From assembly GCF_963678635.1 (NCBI RefSeq), contig NC_087063.1, forward strand, positions 39,448,759 to 39,512,758: a stretch of 64,000 nucleotides of DNA, read 5' to 3'. The stretch's first letter is position 1, and every line of letters starts with the position of its first letter. The notes beneath the pieces were generated by a model, which saw nothing but the letters and a program-made list of their open reading frames with translations, searched no databases and was not told the origin of the DNA. Source of the stretch: Symsagittifera roscoffensis (Eukaryota > Xenacoelomorpha > Acoela > Convolutidae). This document shows, one piece after another, positions 24,401-34,939 of this stretch. A program made the translations under genes and the position numbers.

Positions 24401-27400
24401 ACCTCCTTTTTTGAACAGTTCGGGTGGGATGTGGTCGCACCCGCCAGCTCTGTGGTTATGGAGGCTTGCTAGTGCAACCTCACTCTCACTTCTTAGCGGC
24501 TCTCCCTGATCTATATCCGTAAAGACTCCAGTACTCGAGACGACCTTGGGCAGTTGGGCCGGGCTGTTGTCAGCATTCAGAAGTTGGCAGAAGTGAGTTG
24601 CCCATCGTTGCATGACTTCCTTGCTATCGCTGATTTGTTGGCCATCGAGACCTTTGACTGTTTGTGAACTACTCGATTTGGCACCACTCAAAGTCCGAAT
24701 GAGGCGGTACATCTCTCTAGTGTGTCCTCTTTCATTGGCGTCCTCAATTTGATCCGATTTCACGTCGAGGTAGCAGTTCTTGTCTTTTCGGATGAGTTTT
24801 TTCACCAGCTTTCGTTGCGCAGCTATTTTCGAGAGTTCAGCGCCCTTAGCCTTGAGGTTTTCGCGTGTTCTGATGGCTTTGAGGGTTTCATCAGATATCC
24901 AAGGTTTCCTTACGGTGCACGAGATTCCCAGATTCTTTTTCGCCGATGATATCATACTGTCTCTTAGGATTTCCCATTTCTGGTTCACGTTGCTGGTAGA
25001 TTCGGTTACTGAACAAAGGGCCGTACAGTATTTCCTGGAAGTACCTGTATGTTGGAGCGCATCGAGGTTGAGTCTAACTGTTCTATGGGTTTTGACATAT
25101 GTACGAAGTTTCGTCTTCAGATTGCATTTCACCATTCTATGGTCGCTGTCGATCCAAATCTTGTCACTTCTTGCTCTGATATCGTTGATCGCTGTGCGCC
25201 ATCTCCTCTTGATCAGGATGAAGTCTATCTGGTTCCGGGTTCGTCTGTCGCGTGATATCCAGGTATATAGCTGGTGGTTCTTCTTCTGGTACATCGTGTT
25301 TGCAATTGCCAGGTCGTTCGTAGCTGCAAACATAGCGAGGCGTTCTCCATTGTCGTTTCGTTTCGATGTTTTTATGAAACGACCTATGTGTTGTTGTTCC
25401 GCGGGGTATGCCTGTCCTAGGCTGGCATTTAGATCTCCCGCTAAAATAATTGCATCACCGTTGGGGCATTCTTCAAGAGTCTTTTGTAGTGTTCGGTAAA
25501 ACTCATCTTTGTCGAGAGCTTCTGCGTCCTCAGTCGGCGCATATCCACATATAATGGATAATGGGTAGGGTTTAGCAAAGATGCGGGCGGAGCAAACTCT
25601 GGGGCTGGTTGCTTTCCATGATTGCACGGAGCTGCTGAGTTTCTTGTCGATTGCGATACCAACTCCGTGGATGCCTCGGTTGTCGTCATACCCACTGGTG
25701 TATACTTTGTAGTTTTTGGTGTTATGCGTGTTGTCTCCGGAAATTCTAGTTTCCTGAAGGCAGGCAATGTGAACTCCATGGTTTTCAAGGGATTTATCCA
25801 GGAGCTCGAGAGATCCTGGCTGTAGGAGCGTCAGAACATTCCAGGTGCAGATGTTGATATGGTGTTTGGTATGTTGGAGCGGTTTTTGTGCCGGATTAGC
25901 ATTTTCCACCATGACGGCATTCATGGTGGCCCCAGTTCCCGCGGGGGGCGTAGCAGTATTCGGACTTTCATAATGTGGGTTCTTGGCTGGTTTTACAGGG
26001 CTCGCCACGCCCCAACCCTCCTCCTTTATCCGGGCTTGGGACCGGCTGCCTTCTCAAGAGAGTTAACAGGCGGAGTTCATAGTTGCTTTAGAAGTTCATG
26101 ATAGCTCTTTAAAGAGCGCATGGTAGCTTATTGTCTACTTCAGTTTGTAGAAGATTGGTAATAGAACTTCAAACATTTGCCTGGTTTTTATCAAATTTTA
26201 GCCCTCCAGAAAATTGGAATGAGTGTAGTTCATAGGCGATCTGCTATCAAGTTACCCAGTTGAAGTTCGTGTTATACGTTAGGTGCTGTCATGTTCCCAG
26301 CAGTTCCGCTTGAAAGAAATGTTTTTTTTTGTTACCATAGAACAGCGGGACTGGAGGATAAAGCGACTGCATGTCAAATGTTGGTCTGCTACGCCAGGGA
26401 ACTGAAGGACGGGTTCGCAGAATACGTAGACCAAGTGTCTGAACTGATGATACCCTTGCTCAAGTTTTACTTCCACGACGGAGTCCGATCAGCAGCAGCC
26501 GAGTCTCTTCCCTACTTGCTGGAGTGTTCTCGTCAGAAGGGCCCTGAGCACGTGGCTATGTTGTGGCGCACGATCTGCGACAAATTGCTGGATGCCCTTA
26601 AAGCCGAGCCAGAGAATGAGATCCAATCTGAATTGATCACTGCTTTTTCCAAGTCAGTGGAGCTGTTAGGAGACGGATGTCTGGATGATGTAATGATGAA
26701 TTCTACTCTTGAGACTATGGAGTACTTGTTTGAGCAGCACTTCAAGCGCCAGACGGACAGACTGGAAAAGAGAAAAGACGAGGATTATGACGAGGGAGTT
26801 GAAGAGATGCTACAAGATGAGCACGAGGGTGATGTCTACTTGCTGAGCAAAGTGGCAGACATGATCCATGCCTTGTTCACTGTCTACGGGGCCAACTTTT
26901 TACCCGCGTTTGATAAAATTGTGCAGCACGTTGTGAAACTTCTACCAAATGACAGACCCAGCACGGATAGGCAATGGGGTCTGTGTATTTTTGACGATGT
27001 CATTGAGTTCTGTGGCCCGAGTTCAAGCGTTTACTCGCAGTGGTTTCTACAGCCCATGCTCAAGTATTCGATCGACAATGAGCCTCAAGTGAGACAAGCT
27101 GCCTCATATGGCCTCGGACTGATGGCCTTGAATGGAGCCCAACAGTATCAGGAAGTGTGCATCAGTAAGTGTTACTTGAAATGTAATGAGAGCTCTCTTA
27201 AGCCGATCAATTTTGTGGGTGCCATATAACAAGAAAAATTCGAAATAATATCATCCGACCGGTTAAATTTTCTTGCGCAGGAGGCAGAGAAAGGATTGGA
27301 TATTTTGTACCAGCTGCATGAGTTGCATGTGTGATACCGATTAATGTCGTTGGTGTTTTAAGGTGGGATTCCGCTGTTGAAACAAGCAATAGCACTGCCA

Positions 27401-29200
27401 GAGGCGCGTACAACACGCGAACACATATGTGCGACGGAGAATGCAATCTCTGCCCTGGCCAAGATCTACAAGTTCTGTCTGCCACTGGCATCCAACTCTG
27501 GTATCAACATGCAGGAGCAGCTGGCAGAGTGGTTCACGTGGCTGCCAGTGATGGAAGATAAAGAGGAGGCGGTGTATGTGTACAACTATTTGTGTGAGCT
27601 GGTAGAGGCCAATGAGATGGCAATTCTGGGCCAGGGCAACAGCGGGGTGAAGAGGGTGCTGGAAGTGATGGCAGACGCGCTGGCAGTTGATGCCCTTGAC
27701 GAGAGTGCTCCCACGACCCACAGGTGTGCACACATCATCCAGCAGATCAAGGTGAGCTCACGACGAGTGTCTGGTCAGTGGTAACTCTTTAGTGTCACGT
27801 GTTATCAACTTTGAAGTTTAAACGTTAATGAAACGTGAAAAAATAGAGACTAAATCATTAAAGGAGGCTGTAGGTCGATACAGTATGAGAATTATATTTC
27901 AACAAATTTAAAGAGGCTATTCTTCATTGTTTATTAATTTAATTCAGATCAACTCTTGGCGAACAGCAACTCTTTTGAAAACTCAATTCAAAGGAAATGT
28001 TTGAATTGCGTTTAGTTCTTTGGTTGATCAGACGTTGTTCATACTCTTATATAGGTATTGATGGATTTTTTAAAAAGTTCATTGATGTCTTTTGAAGTTT
28101 GTTGATTTCTTTTAAAGACTGTTGTTAATTTCTTTTAAAGACTGTTAATTTCTTTTAAAGTTCATTATTTTTTGCTGAAAGGAAGGCAAACTCCACTATC
28201 GAACAGCAAAAAAGTGAAAGTCACGAAAAAACACGATGAACTCCCAGTTTCAAAAGTGGATTTTATTTTTCTGATTTCCCAGCGCCATTAAAAAAATTGA
28301 CCTGTCCTATTAATGCAGGTTTCTTAAATTGCATTTATTTTATCAAAAAAAGTCAATCTTAAAACTTGCGATCAGCTTAGTGTGTTGAAACGAACCTTCG
28401 TTTTTTCTAGCCTAACTCGCAAATGAAAGTGTTCACTTATTTGGAAATTTCAATTTAGCATTGGAAGTTGCATTGCATCTGTTCTCTGCTTAGTTATTGG
28501 CTAGAGTATGGTAACTCTTAAGCTTCCGTGGCTGAGTGGTTAGAGTGTGAGTCTCATCATCTCTAGATCACAGGATTGAAGTTCAGAGGTTGCCGTATTT
28601 TTTTTTTACTAATTCGAGGCTTATTTCTAATTTTTATTATTGCACTTTATAGAACTAATTTTTGTCGTTTTCTCGCAAGTGTTTGCGAAGCTAAGCTTTG
28701 CCTCTGTTATTATTGAAATTCACAGAGTTTTAAGGCCATAGATTTTTTCTTTGAAATTCGAAAATTGAAGTTTTTCTTTCTGTTTTCTTGTGTTCATGAC
28801 TTGCGTTCATGTGTGGGAAGGGATCATCTCATAGGGTTGTTTTTTTCCCATTTAAAATCGGGTACTTAAAAAACGCTCATAGGGTCTTGAATCTGGTATC
28901 ATATTTGCTGCTTAGACTTAAACTTAGCGAAGAATACAAGAATTCGTTGCTTAATATCGAAGTCATCGATAATCGAAGTCAATGAAAACATGGACCGGTG
29001 ACTCGTTTTTCCGAAGAATTTACCCAAAGAGTTTTGTTGCGGGATGTTAAAAAACTGATTGAGTGCTTACCTTGTTTCTTTGTGTATAGCAAAACGAAGA
29101 AATGTGGAACGTTTGTGTGGGAAGTATGGCAGAAGCCCAACAACACGCTCTGCTGCAGTGTCTCCAGTCTATCTCCGCAACAGCCACGCCCTCTTCTTAA
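12497..29200 (+). CDS. IPO5: Importin-5 (RanBP5/karyopherin beta-3), 5' end missing
   Basis: A nuclear import receptor of the importin-beta family: it binds cargo signals and RanGTP and shuttles through the nuclear pore. Exons by splice signals and phase: 12497-12689, 12963-13402, 14591-14799, 14888-15383, 18955-19257, 19504-19721, 26341-27164, 27363-27751 and 29090-29200 (TAA 29198-29200). Together they give 1,060 residues in one frame, aligning from about residue 62 of vertebrate IPO5 to its end. HEAT-repeat helices run throughout. Landmarks are [86 protein letters not shown] and EDKEEAV. Acidic loops (EDEADW...[27 protein letters not shown]) match the family. The first exon(s) were not found in the 5' sequence here, so the start is unplaced. 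Introns 4 and 6 are full of transposons. A candidate poly(A) signal AATAAA is at about 30073. Confidence 0.95.
13620..14575 (-). repeat. Dispersed repeat (family C) with embedded family A copy in IPO5 intron 2
   Basis: The segment starting GGATAGCCGTTTGCTGTGC and the part at 14385-14575 (fragments GACACTGGGCCAA, CACCCGAATACAAAG) both recur at about 48270-48800 in the same orientation. Related sequence appears reversed at 37110-37260 and 46190-46540. A family A copy lies inside at about 13925-14180 (fragments TTTTCCAGCG, AAAAGTGCCAATTGTAAATTG). No coding potential is evident. Confidence 0.6.
15420..16250 (+). repeat. Composite repeat (family B) copy with (GT)10 in IPO5 intron 4
   Basis: Begins with CGGGTACTAGACTTTTTTCC and contains the recurrent phrases TCGGCTTAGTGACC and TCGGCTTATCGGCC that mark family B elsewhere. 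A (GT)10 microsatellite lies at 16047-16066 and a short GTT run at about 16093. The tRNA-like core is not clear in this copy. Confidence 0.55.
16251..18954. other. Remainder of IPO5 intron 4
   Basis: No gene recognised. AT-rich, with family B fragments on the minus strand around 17920-18130 and 18580-18620 (AAGCCGACAAAAATT, the reverse of the TTTTTGTCGGCTT phrase). The intron ends in TTTCTAG before the 18955 exon. Confidence 0.5.
19780..20420 (+). repeat. Composite repeat (family B) copy with tRNA-like core
   Basis: In IPO5 intron 6. Contains a tRNA-like A box (CCTAGAGGTAACGCG, about 19913-19927) and B box (GGGGTTCGAGTC, about 19951), then the TCGGCTTAGTTAC and TCGGCTTAGTGACC phrases of the family body. 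The pol III-like boxes lie well inside the repeat. Confidence 0.65.
20505..21600 (+). repeat. Three adjacent copies of dispersed repeat family A
   Basis: Copies start at about 20505, 21000 and 21350 in IPO5 intron 6. Shared blocks include ACTCTTATATAGGTCTTGCT, GGAAGGCAAACTCC, CCATCGAAC, CGTGATCGACTT, CCCAGCGAA, TCTCAAATTGGG and AAAAAGTGCCAATC. All are in + orientation. The first copy has a long T tract ending in CAG (20546-20562) that looks like a 3' splice site. No open frame is conserved between copies. Confidence 0.8.
21665..22303. repeat. Foldback element: long imperfect inverted repeat
   Basis: Left arm about 21665-21937 pairs with right arm about 22029-22303, leaving a spacer of about 90 nt. 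Matching landmarks are ATATGATTAGAG (21675) with CTCTAATCATAT (22282), GCCACAGTCGTGCCAACGTG with CACGTTGGCACGACTGTGGC, and GCGCCACATCCACTTTTG with CAAAAGTGGATGTGGCGC. By eye the arms are roughly four-fifths identical. There is no transposase frame. It could be a non-autonomous DNA transposon with long terminal inverted repeats. No clear target-site duplication was found. Confidence 0.85.
22926..26076 (-). mobile_element. Near full-length RTE-clade LINE with perfect 13-bp target-site duplication
   Basis: A 3,151-bp insertion in IPO5 intron 6, opposite to the host gene. TCATAGTTGCTTT occurs at 22913-22925 and again at 26077-26089, directly flanking the element. In element sense it ends in six ATG units (22926-22943), the short simple-repeat tail typical of RTE elements. 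It carries one long frame for endonuclease plus reverse transcriptase and has a very short 3' UTR. The intact frame and perfect duplication point to a recent insertion. Confidence 0.95.
22967..26008 (-). CDS. RTE LINE endonuclease-reverse transcriptase ORF
   Basis: An uninterrupted frame of 1,013 codons. The first ATG in good context (GCCACCATG) is at 25924, giving 985 residues; the frame stays open upstream to at least 26008. Numbering from 26008, the apurinic-type endonuclease spans about 48-300, with TWNVLTL, CLQETR, GYAPTED, GDLNAS (191-196) and SDHRMVKC (288-295). Reverse transcriptase follows, with [18 protein letters not shown] (647-656), [10 protein letters not shown] (705-714) and catalytic YADD (747-750). 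The C-terminus has LLYGAETWP and WCGHVFRM, the usual end of RTE proteins. No key residue appears lost, so it may encode an active protein. The stop is TGA at 22967-22969. Long plus-strand frames here, such as 24780-25499, are antisense. Confidence 0.95.
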   Translation of the reverse strand: MASPVKPAKNPHYESPNTATPPAGTGATMNAVMVENANPAQKPLQHTKHHINICTWNVLTLLQPGSLELLDKSLENHGVHIACLQETRISGDNTHNTKNYKVYTSGYDDNRGIHGVGIAIDKKLSSSVQSWKATSPRVCSARIFAKPYPLSIICGYAPTEDAEALDKDEFYRTLQKTLEECPNGDAIILAGDLNASLGQAYPAEQQHIGRFIKTSKRNDNGERLAMFAATNDLAIANTMYQKKNHQLYTWISRDRRTRNQIDFILIKRRWRTAINDIRARSDKIWIDSDHRMVKCNLKTKLRTYVKTHRTVRLNLDALQHTGTSRKYCTALCSVTESTSNVNQKWEILRDSMISSAKKNLGISCTVRKPWISDETLKAIRTRENLKAKGAELSKIAAQRKLVKKLIRKDKNCYLDVKSDQIEDANERGHTREMYRLIRTLSGAKSSSSQTVKGLDGQQISDSKEVMQRWATHFCQLLNADNSPAQLPKVVSSTGVFTDIDQGEPLRSESEVALASLHNHRAGGCDHIPPELFKKGGERIVLLLKDLFKNIWREEAVPDEWRTSILLPFHKKGDKLVCSNYRGISLLCIGLKILEAILLARFDDLYDSYARDNQAGFKKGRGCRDQIFALRQIIEQRSEYNRPTVMVFIDFKAAFDSVKRDAIWKILEDHGMPDKLLRILRNMYSQSNSIVRRNDNLSEAFHVETGVRQGGVLSPFLFNILIDRILNVATDNTNLGIRLETSITDLDYADDICLLEDNPDDAQNLLNRVVDAAKLVGLQLNESKTKCMFSCCEPTVLFCNDVKLENVTEFDYLGSRITCNGDITPEVQHRIPSATRNAAQLKKFWSNRNITTRTKSKVYKACVRSALLYGAETWPVKKGDLARLSSFETRCARRFVYNGFEIATQELPRKAQLDSPMDYVLRRMRLKWCGHVFRMPDERVTKEALFFEKAPTWKRPRGGVRRTWRSTVAADLERVLKPRNMRADKWRLCWKDACMEAALDRKRWRAIVRDSICG
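28030..28400 (+). repeat. Dispersed repeat family A copy in IPO5 intron 8
   Basis: Contains ACTCTTATATAGG, GGAAGGCAAACTCC, ACTATCGAACAGC and CCCAGCG in the family order and + orientation. Around 28080-28160 a short internal tandem duplication of TTTCTTTTAAAG is present. Confidence 0.75.
28527..28600 (+). repeat. tRNA-like sequence (SINE head or tRNA pseudogene)
   Basis: GTGGCTGAGTGGTTAGAGTG resembles the A-box end of a Ser/Leu-type tRNA. GGATTGAAGTTC, about 40 bases on, resembles a decayed B box, followed by a T run. The stems do not pair well enough for a functional tRNA. Confidence 0.45.
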
Positions 29201-30350
29201 CTCACCTTCCCTACCCTCCCTACTAGGTACCTCCCACACCATCCATACAACAGCCGAGTGAGAGACTGTCATATCCGGTTTGAAACCGAATAACCAAACA
29301 ACTTGGCACGAGAAGAGATCAATGAATGGCTATGTAGTGTAGTCTGATATAACTGAAGGTCGAATGATTATAAAGATGCATTTTTAATTTTGTAAATGAC
29401 CAATCCTTTAATTGGACGTTCCTAATTTATCGTAACTTGATCCTCACCTATTCCTTCCTCAATCAATTCCTTTACAGTTTGAACTATTATAATAATTTGA
29501 ATTTAAAAGCAGAGTGGAAGAGGCGAGGGATGTTTGCTCAAATAATTCTGTTGTGCTGAGTTTGCTATCGTGTCTTGGATTGTTGATCTCGTTTCCATAG
29601 TGTCGTATGCTTGTCTCTAATTTGAGCCATTTGTTTTAACTTTCAATTGAGATGTGATTTTCCTCCCATTTTAATGTTCCTTGCAGTTGATCTAAAAAGG
29701 AGCTTGTCGACTACTGTGTAGTCTGTAATAACATAATTTCTACGAATTGTTCTGAACTACGGATCTCATTCTGTGTTTGGCGTCGTAGTCTCCTAATGTG
29801 ATCTGTGATCATCCGAATTTAGTTGGTCGTCGATTGAGTAACACCTGAGAAAAATTTATTTTCCAAACTAGTTTTAGCGTCAAGACATCTTCAATTTCCT
29901 GACGGAAACATTCATTGGAGTCGGGAGACCTCAGAGAAGATTTTCGATGTTTAAAATTTGAAAGCAATTAATAATCATTTTCAACTTGCGATATTATTTT
30001 ACAGAAGCGGAAGGTGTTATTCTAAGCGTTGTGTAATAGAACGAATTTACTTTTTTTCCAAACTAAGTGGTAAATAAAAAGCTCGTTTGGCAAAAAAGGC
30101 TGAAACACCACCGAAGCTTTCAGTTATAAGCTCCAACCGCCTCACAGGATTCATCTCATCGGCTGGACTGACCTGCTCGCCGTTAGAAATAATTGGAGCC
30201 TGTTTGTTTTTCAAGTACCGCCTCTATTTAAAATCGCTTTTTACTCTCTTGGCTCTAGATTTACAAAATACGATTTTGTATTCTTTTTTTTTTCATTGTT
30301 TTTATATTCGTGAATTAGTCCATTAATCAACAGGATAGCAAAAAGCTGTT
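29201..30350. other. IPO5 3' flank
   Basis: No gene. Probably holds the IPO5 3' UTR. The nearest AATAAA I find is at about 30073, some 870 bases after the stop, so the UTR would be long unless a variant signal is used. Confidence 0.4.
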
Positions 30351-30354
30351 GTTC

Positions 30355-31480
30355 TGATCACGCTATTCAAGCAATGAAACTTCGAACAATTTCAATTTAA
30401 GCTATATCGTAACTCGGTTTGAAAAAATCGGTACGCGAAAAGTTGAAGTTTTTCTTAGCAAGCTATCAAACTTAAAATTAGTTCAAGTTATTTCATGAAG
30501 CAATTCAGGTGGCAAAACGATCAAGGTTTTCTATTGAAATCCTTCAAGCGATGAAACTTTGAAATATTTTGAGCTATTTCAGATTAAATCGGTTCGCTTC
30601 GTTATATCAAAATTAGCTTCTTATAGAGAAGGGTATTGTCTCGAAAATTTTAGGCAGAACTTTTTAAAATTTTTTTCATTTGAAAAATTGGTAATTTGTA
30701 TAATGACAAAAGTAAAATTATTTACACGTTTTCTTGGTATTATATTCTCTTTAAAATTTGTTGGGTTCTAAAAGAGGTTCATTTTGATAATACTTTGTCA
30801 ATAATTTACTCGGTGGTTTCAGCTTAGTTTTTGATTGACTTTAAAGCCAAAAATCATCTATTTTGGGGTAAAATTTCGGGGCCCGAATTTCGAAAAACAA
30901 AGTGCACCATTTTATTTCTGCTGGAATTCTAAGCAAGTTTAATCTTCATCATATTTTTTTCTTAAATCAGCTCAGTGAAAAAAAACCGTTTCAAGTTCCA
31001 AGTGATTTGTGTTTTGTCGCGATAATTTAAATCAGCTTTGTGTTCCAGCTATGACACTTTGAAAAGTTATTTCGTACACTGAATCGGTCTCAAACGTTTT
31101 CCCAAGCAAGCTATCCAAGCTATGAAACTTAAAAACATTTCAATTTATTTTATTGGCTCAATCGGTTGACGAAAGGTTGATTTTTGAGGCAAGTTACTGA
31201 AGCTATGAGACTAAGCTATAAGACAATAAAACTTTAGGCCATGAGACCAAGCTATAATATTTAGGCAAGCTGTGAGACTGTAAAATATTTCAAATTTATT
31301 TGTAGACTGAATCGGTTCGCGCAAAGTATACTTGTTTCAAAGCAAGCTATTCAAGCTACGCAAATTTGAAGCATTTCAAGTTATTTCATAATTTGAAGCA
31401 GTTGGAATTTCTCAAGTTTAGAAAATATTAGGTTCGCAAAGAGTGATAGTTCGCAAATAGTGGTGGTTCGCTAGTAGAGG
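30355..31480 (+). repeat. Degenerate tandem array of a roughly 100-150-bp unit
   Basis: Variants of GCTATGAAACTTTGAAA, TTTCAAGTTATTT and GAATCGGTTCGC recur in the same order at about 30370, 30550, 31045, 31120, 31270 and 31350. Units are well diverged and unequal in length. No coding frame spans them. Confidence 0.6.
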
Positions 31481-31889
31481 TGTAATAAATTCCAAGCAAG
31501 CTTGATTCGGGTTGCTAAAATTTAGTTTTTCTAAGCATGGAAGTTATTGTTTTTAGTTGATTCATTTCAGACTTAAATGAACCTGTAATAGTAAAAATTG
31601 GAGTGATCAGCCAATCAATGTCTAGCCTTGAAGTTGAACCGAGCTCATCTTGTTCGAAGAGTTTCCGAAAAGACTTCTAGAGTTTTCCAGACTTTAGAGT
31701 GATTAAACGTTTCTGAAAAATTTTGCCTAAACGCCTCTTGAACATTGAGCTCGTTAGTTGTTCTGAATGATCATTAAACGTTCTGATCTAAATCTTCTTA
31801 AATGTTGTGCTTGATAGAAAAGTTGCGTCCATAGCTCATTAAATTTTTTTATTTTTATTAGCTTTTATAAGATGTTTGGCTTAATATGT

Positions 31890-32480
31890 TCCGAATTTAG
31901 TTATATCGGCTTAGTTGCCTCATATGGCGTCGTTTGTAGGGCAAGAATATATTTTCATGCTAATATATGCTCGTTCTAAGCTAGAATTTCTTTTAAGTTG
32001 TTTATGACATCTTTTTTTTGGTTCAATTAGCTCTACCCGAATAATTTTGGTAAGTTACCGCTTCTTTTTTTTTACGCTGATGTTGTCTTTGCCGACATGC
32101 GTTCTCACGTGATCTTGTTTTTTTTTCCTTTTTCCAACCCAGTGACTTACGCCATTTTTGTTAACAAGGATGCCATGTGATATTAGCGAAGTATCGCAAA
32201 TGGTACACGCTTTGCATCGCCTGTTTTTATGTTGTTTGGTATAATTTCAGTTCTTTATTTTTATCGGTGAATAAGGATTCGTTATATTTTATTTTGGCTT
32301 AGTGGCCTGATATTGAGTCTTTCGATGAGCGAAAAAACTGAATTATGCATGGATGTATTTTGAGGGCATCTGGAAAACTTTTTTGACCTAGCTTTCATAA
32401 GAAATTGTTTTTTTTTTCGACTCATCGGGTTTATGCTCAATTATTTTCGACTCTGTTGGTGCTTCGTAAGTTTTGGCGTA
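31890..32480 (+). repeat. Composite repeat (family B) fragment
   Basis: Shares TATCGGCTTAGTTGCCTCAT, a GGCTTAGTGGCCTG variant and TTTGCATCGCC with other family B copies. It lies in the spacer between IPO5 and TMEM30. Confidence 0.5.
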
Positions 32481-32727
32481 TTGCTTGTTCACCAATCAAT
32501 GTTCCCATTTGGTACGCTTTACTCAAAATAAATATATCTCAAACACGATCCACACATCGTAATATTTTGGTTGATCTAATTTTGTTAACATCGATTTGTA
32601 TGCTTGTGATTTGCAAGCTTTATGAAATTGGAGTTAAGACATTTTTTTTACAGATGAATACTTTGTGAAACAAAATCAATTCATTTGATAGCTTGATTTA
32701 TAATATTTAACTCGGCTTCTGCAGAAC

Positions 32728-34480
32728 TTTTGACCTAGCGGTAACGACTCTGCCTGGGACGGTAAAGGTTAAAGGTTCGAATCCTACCATGACCTGTTTT
32801 TCTTTCAAACTAAGTAATGTTTTTAAATAAAGTCGGCCTATCGTTTGTTTGATTCTTTTTTGGCTGAATAATTATTTCACGTCGGCGAATGTTGTGCTCG
32901 ACGTGTTTCGCTCAAATTGAACATAAAATTAAGAAATTTTTGTAACGGTGTTTTCTACTTTCTTTCATCTCACACTCACACATCGCAAGGGTCTTGTAAT
33001 TGGGAACTAAACTTCCCGTAAACAACTTTTCTTGCCAGAAATTGAGCTTGATTATTGAACCCTAACAACTTCAAGTTCTTACCTCTTGGGCTGGAGGTAA
33101 CGAGGTTGATTTTTTTCAGTATGTATGGAAATCGAATTTTTCGGTAAAAATTGAATGGTCAGATTTTCGTTTGTGTGCTCAAGTTTTGTTGGCCCTGCTG
33201 CCACGGGTTTTCTTTTGCTGTAAGCAAGTACCATAATAGTTGCAAGTGTTGATTATTGTATTTTCAGGGGGGACCTAAAACTTTTAGAAGTTTCTCCTAA
33301 AACCAGTTTTTTTGCTCAACTCGTGTCTGCTCAAAGGTTGTAGGTTTTATTTCCGATTCGTAAGTTTAGTTCCGTTGTTACTTACGCTTGCGATTTGCAA
33401 GCGTTATCAAACTGGAAAGTGGACCTTTTTTGGGTTAACAACTAGTTTAGCAGAAATATTTTACCTTTGGTTCATATGAAATCGAAAGGCAGATCTTGAT
33501 TCGCGCTTGTGGCACCTGCTAACGAACCTGCTTATGGCACCTGTTAACGCACCTGCCTATAAATACAAATGTAAATTGTTCGAATCCGGTCAGGACCTGT
33601 TTTTTTTGTAAGCGGAAAATTGTTCGCGCGTCAAAAAATTCTTTGCCGGACTTCTGTCTGCTTAGTTGCCGCAGCTCAAAATTAGGCATTGTTTCCTCAC
33701 ATTAAAAACAGTTTTGTGTATTCCGGTTTTGGGCAAGCAATTGAGTATACAAAATAGAGTATACAAAAAACTGTGGCCCTCGGAAAAGTCAGTTTTGATT
33801 TTTTGAACGTTTTTTGAGACTTTCCTTTTTCTCGAGAACTACCCTCTTGAATCTGCGATTTTGCGTGTAGGTCGAAATCACGGGTTGTGGGAAGCTCACC
33901 TGCATAATCTACTGCGCCCAATTTTTTTTTCGAAAAAGTCAGTTTTTGTTTGAAACTATTGGACACTTCTCGAAAGCTACCCTGCCAATTCTTAGGTTAA
34001 ATGATCAATCGAATCAATTAAAAAAACGGTCTTGGTAAACTTCTCTGCTTGACCGGCCACGATATCAATTTTGCAGAAAACAATTATGGATTTCGGACAG
34101 ACAAGGTGTTGAACTTTGATAGTTTTTTAGAAACTGTTTGACTTTTCTTAGAAGCTATCCTATAAAATCTGAGATGAAGGGCTCAATCGAAAGAACTGGT
34201 TACAAGATTTTTTCGTGCACAAGCGCCCACTCCTAATTTTTATTTAGAGAAATGATATGTTTTTGGATGATTTCAATTTCTTAAAAGTTTTCACTTTTCG
34301 CACTTATTTTAGTAGATAAACAACTATGGTTTTGGCCAAAGTCAAAATTTTGAAATTACCTATTTGACCCCGCATCAGTATAACAAATTCCAAAAAAACC
34401 AACAATTTACCTCCAGCTTCAGCTGGGCCCCTAGTTATCTTTTATCGAGACATTCGAAATTTTTGGCTCACCTAGTTTTT
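32728..34480 (+). repeat. Long composite repeat (family B) with two tRNA-like cores
   Basis: The first core is at 32728-32800 (A box ACCTAGCGGTAACGACTC, B box GGTTCGAATCC at 32774). A second is at about 33505-33605 (B box TTCGAATCCGG). Downstream, about 33780-34230 holds diverged repeats of a phrase like TTCTCGAGAACTACCCTC. The right end (about 34230-34480: CCCGCATCAGTATAACA, CCAGCTTCAGCTGG, GAGACATTCGAAA) matches 62570-62800. The unit is therefore at least 1.3 kb long. Confidence 0.7.
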
Positions 34481-34811
34481 GTTTTGACTTTTTTGATTTT
34501 CTTTTCGCCTATGTCTTTCTTTTACGTTTTTGATGTATTGTTTTTCGTTTCATTTTTTATCTGCTAGCTTGCAATGCTCTTTGCGTGGCTCTGTTAAAGC
34601 TGAGCTCGGTTTTAGTTTTGTAGTAACGGTTTAGGTTCTACTGTTTGGAATCCTATTTTTCAATTTTTTTTCAAGACTCATTTTGTTGAAATCATCTGTT
34701 TAAAGCTATTCTGGAGTTTTTCATTGTGTTTGCGAAGTGAAAACTTGCAACTGAGTTTCTAACGAAACTGCTGCTAGAATAAATTTTTCTTTGCATGAAG
34801 GAAGATTGAGA

Positions 34812-34934
34812 ATGGAAAACAATCGGGAAGTTCGAAGTACATCTGAAGGCTTGGTGGCCTCTTACTCTTTGTGAGTAAAAAATGTGTAAGGATCTAAACT
34901 CATTGGGGTTGGACTAATTTTCGTGACTTTTCAG
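34812..34934 (+). other. Probable 5' UTR exon end and 64-bp intron of TMEM30, with an upstream ORF
   Basis: A good donor GTGAGT at 34871 and acceptor TTTTCAG ending at 34934 would define a 64-bp intron just before the TMEM30 start codon. The upstream part has an ATG at 34812 opening a frame that stops after about 20 codons, whether or not the intron is spliced, so it would be an upstream ORF. An alternative is that the acceptor receives a spliced leader. Confidence 0.45.
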
Positions 34935-34939
34935 GTGAA

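Noticed and set aside
24780-25499. 239-codon plus-strand frame
   Set aside because: Antisense of the intact RTE endonuclease-RT ORF.
32728-32800. Functional tRNA gene
   Set aside because: A and B boxes are good but the acceptor and anticodon stems do not pair, and near-identical cores recur many times, so these are SINE-type repeats.
34411-34435. Helitron-like 3' end: hairpin followed by CTAG-T, repeated at 62753-62777
   Set aside because: Similarity between the two sites continues past CTAG (GAGACAT.CGAAA), so CTAG is not the element's end; the hairpin is also closer to CTAG than usual for Helitrons.
34812-34872. ATG at 34812 as the TMEM30 start
   Set aside because: The frame meets TGA both unspliced and when the 64-bp intron is removed, so it cannot join the TMEM30 coding sequence.
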